This document shows, in pieces, positions 19,483 through 19,705 of a DNA stretch of 19,705 nucleotides. The stretch is from Acephala macrosclerotiorum (taxonomy: Eukaryota > Ascomycota > Leotiomycetes > Helotiales > Mollisiaceae). The notes under the pieces are model-generated. The model did no database searches and was not told where the DNA came from. It saw nothing but the letters and a program-made list of their open reading frames with translations. Numbering within the stretch: position 1 is the first letter of the stretch; every line of letters begins with the position of its first letter. Both the position numbers and the translations under genes were made by a program. The stretch lies in NCBI GenBank assembly GCA_014904845.1, contig MU119779.1:1-19705 (forward strand). The letters run 5' to 3'.

Positions 19483-19705
19483 TCATTTTTCTACAAAAAA
19501 AGAGTCCAAGTTTCCCTGAATCTTACTATTAATCCGCAACGCCATAAGATCTCTTGTAAGATCATCTAACGCCCGAATACTCCTTGATTCATCTGCTCTA
19601 GCAAGCTCAAATCGTTGTAACGTTTCAAGAGCCCGAATAGCTTCAGCAATAGAAGGTAAAGGCTCTTCCTCCTCCTCCTCTTCCTCCTCGTTCTCATCCT
19701 CATCT
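19483..19705 (-). CDS. Transposase C-terminus, pogo/Fot1-like (partial)
   Basis: An open frame entering from the right edge gives 73 residues and stops at TGA 19483-19485. It starts with a run of Asp/Glu, then PLPSIAEAIRALETLQRF, a helical stretch, and ends QGNLDSFFVEK. A tail of the form RALETL...LDSFF is typical of fungal pogo/Fot1-family DDE transposases of the kind with an N-terminal CENP-B-like DNA-binding part and a DDE catalytic core, both outside the window. The visible part is undamaged, so the copy may be fairly young. Confidence 0.72.
   Translation of the reverse strand, partial: DEDENEEEEEEEEEPLPSIAEAIRALETLQRFELARADESRSIRALDDLTRDLMALRINSKIQGNLDSFFVEK
19663..19705. repeat. Trinucleotide (TCC/CTC) microsatellite in transposase
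   Basis: A pyrimidine-rich run of TCC, TTC and CTC triplets at the right edge codes, on the minus strand, for the poly-Glu/Asp stretch of the transposase. Its phase with the codons keeps the frame open. Confidence 0.75.

Larger units (their letters stand above)
19390..19705 (-). mobile_element. 3' end of a pogo/Tigger-like DNA transposon (partial)
   Basis: The outer end reads CAGTCAAACCTCG then CCATAAGG on the plus strand, close to the CAGT-x-x-AACCTCG terminal repeats of pogo/Tigger-type elements. It is followed by about 90 bp of AT-rich noncoding sequence and then the C-terminal end of a transposase frame. The element runs off the right edge, so its other terminal repeat cannot be seen. 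Class is inferred from terminus, TA flank and protein tail together. Confidence 0.75.

Noticed and set aside
1..19705. Secondary-metabolite gene cluster
   Set aside because: Only one P450 is present, with no polyketide synthase, NRPS, terpene synthase, transporter or pathway regulator in the window.
1..19705. CRISPR arrays, rRNA or bacterial defence systems
   Set aside because: No regularly spaced repeats or rRNA sequence, and gene structure is fungal with spliceosomal introns.

Overview
The window is nuclear DNA from a filamentous ascomycete (Pezizomycotina; Leotiomycetes or a close class is my guess). The evidence is the gene content: a HET-domain protein, a microsomal P450, type-B carboxylesterases, a long ankyrin protein and a pogo/Tigger-like transposon. 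The introns also fit: 48-55 nt in most cases, with GTRNGN donors and CTAAC/CTGA branch points. I saw no rRNA, tRNA, CRISPR or prokaryotic-style operon.

Layout. 1-363 is AT-rich with no gene. 364-2005 (+) is a badly decayed carboxylesterase. 2210-3723 (-) is an intact cytochrome P450 of 486 aa once a 53-nt intron near the 3' end is removed. 4491-6521 (-) is an intact single-exon HET-domain gene. 7213-10243 (-) is a gene of about 966 codons from a family I cannot name; its first 500 codons are open and the rest is interrupted by six in-frame stops and a frameshift. 11693-13665 (+) is a second, different carboxylesterase whose five-exon structure is still readable, with three nonsense codons and one single-base deletion. 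13983-16255 (-) is a decayed four-exon glycoside hydrolase (DUF1680/GH127-like). 16712-19389 (-) is the 3' part of an ankyrin-repeat gene. From 19390 to the right edge lies the 3' end of a pogo/Tigger-like element, which sits in that gene at a TA dinucleotide.

How it fits together. This is an accessory neighbourhood of secreted hydrolases, an oxidase and self-recognition or NLR-like genes, and about half of it has decayed. Four genes are broken and the P450 and HET genes are intact. The ankyrin frame is clean but cut off from its 5' end by the transposon. Many nonsense codons are TAA, TAG or TGA where Gln or Arg would fit, and one intron donor looks like GT changed to AT. This resembles C-to-T (RIP-like) mutation but needs homologue alignment. 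Two signals not explained by the genes: the motif GTCACGTG stands 247-375 bp upstream of the ATG of three minus-strand genes in the same orientation, and a diverged direct repeat of about 215-240 bp flanks the unknown gene.
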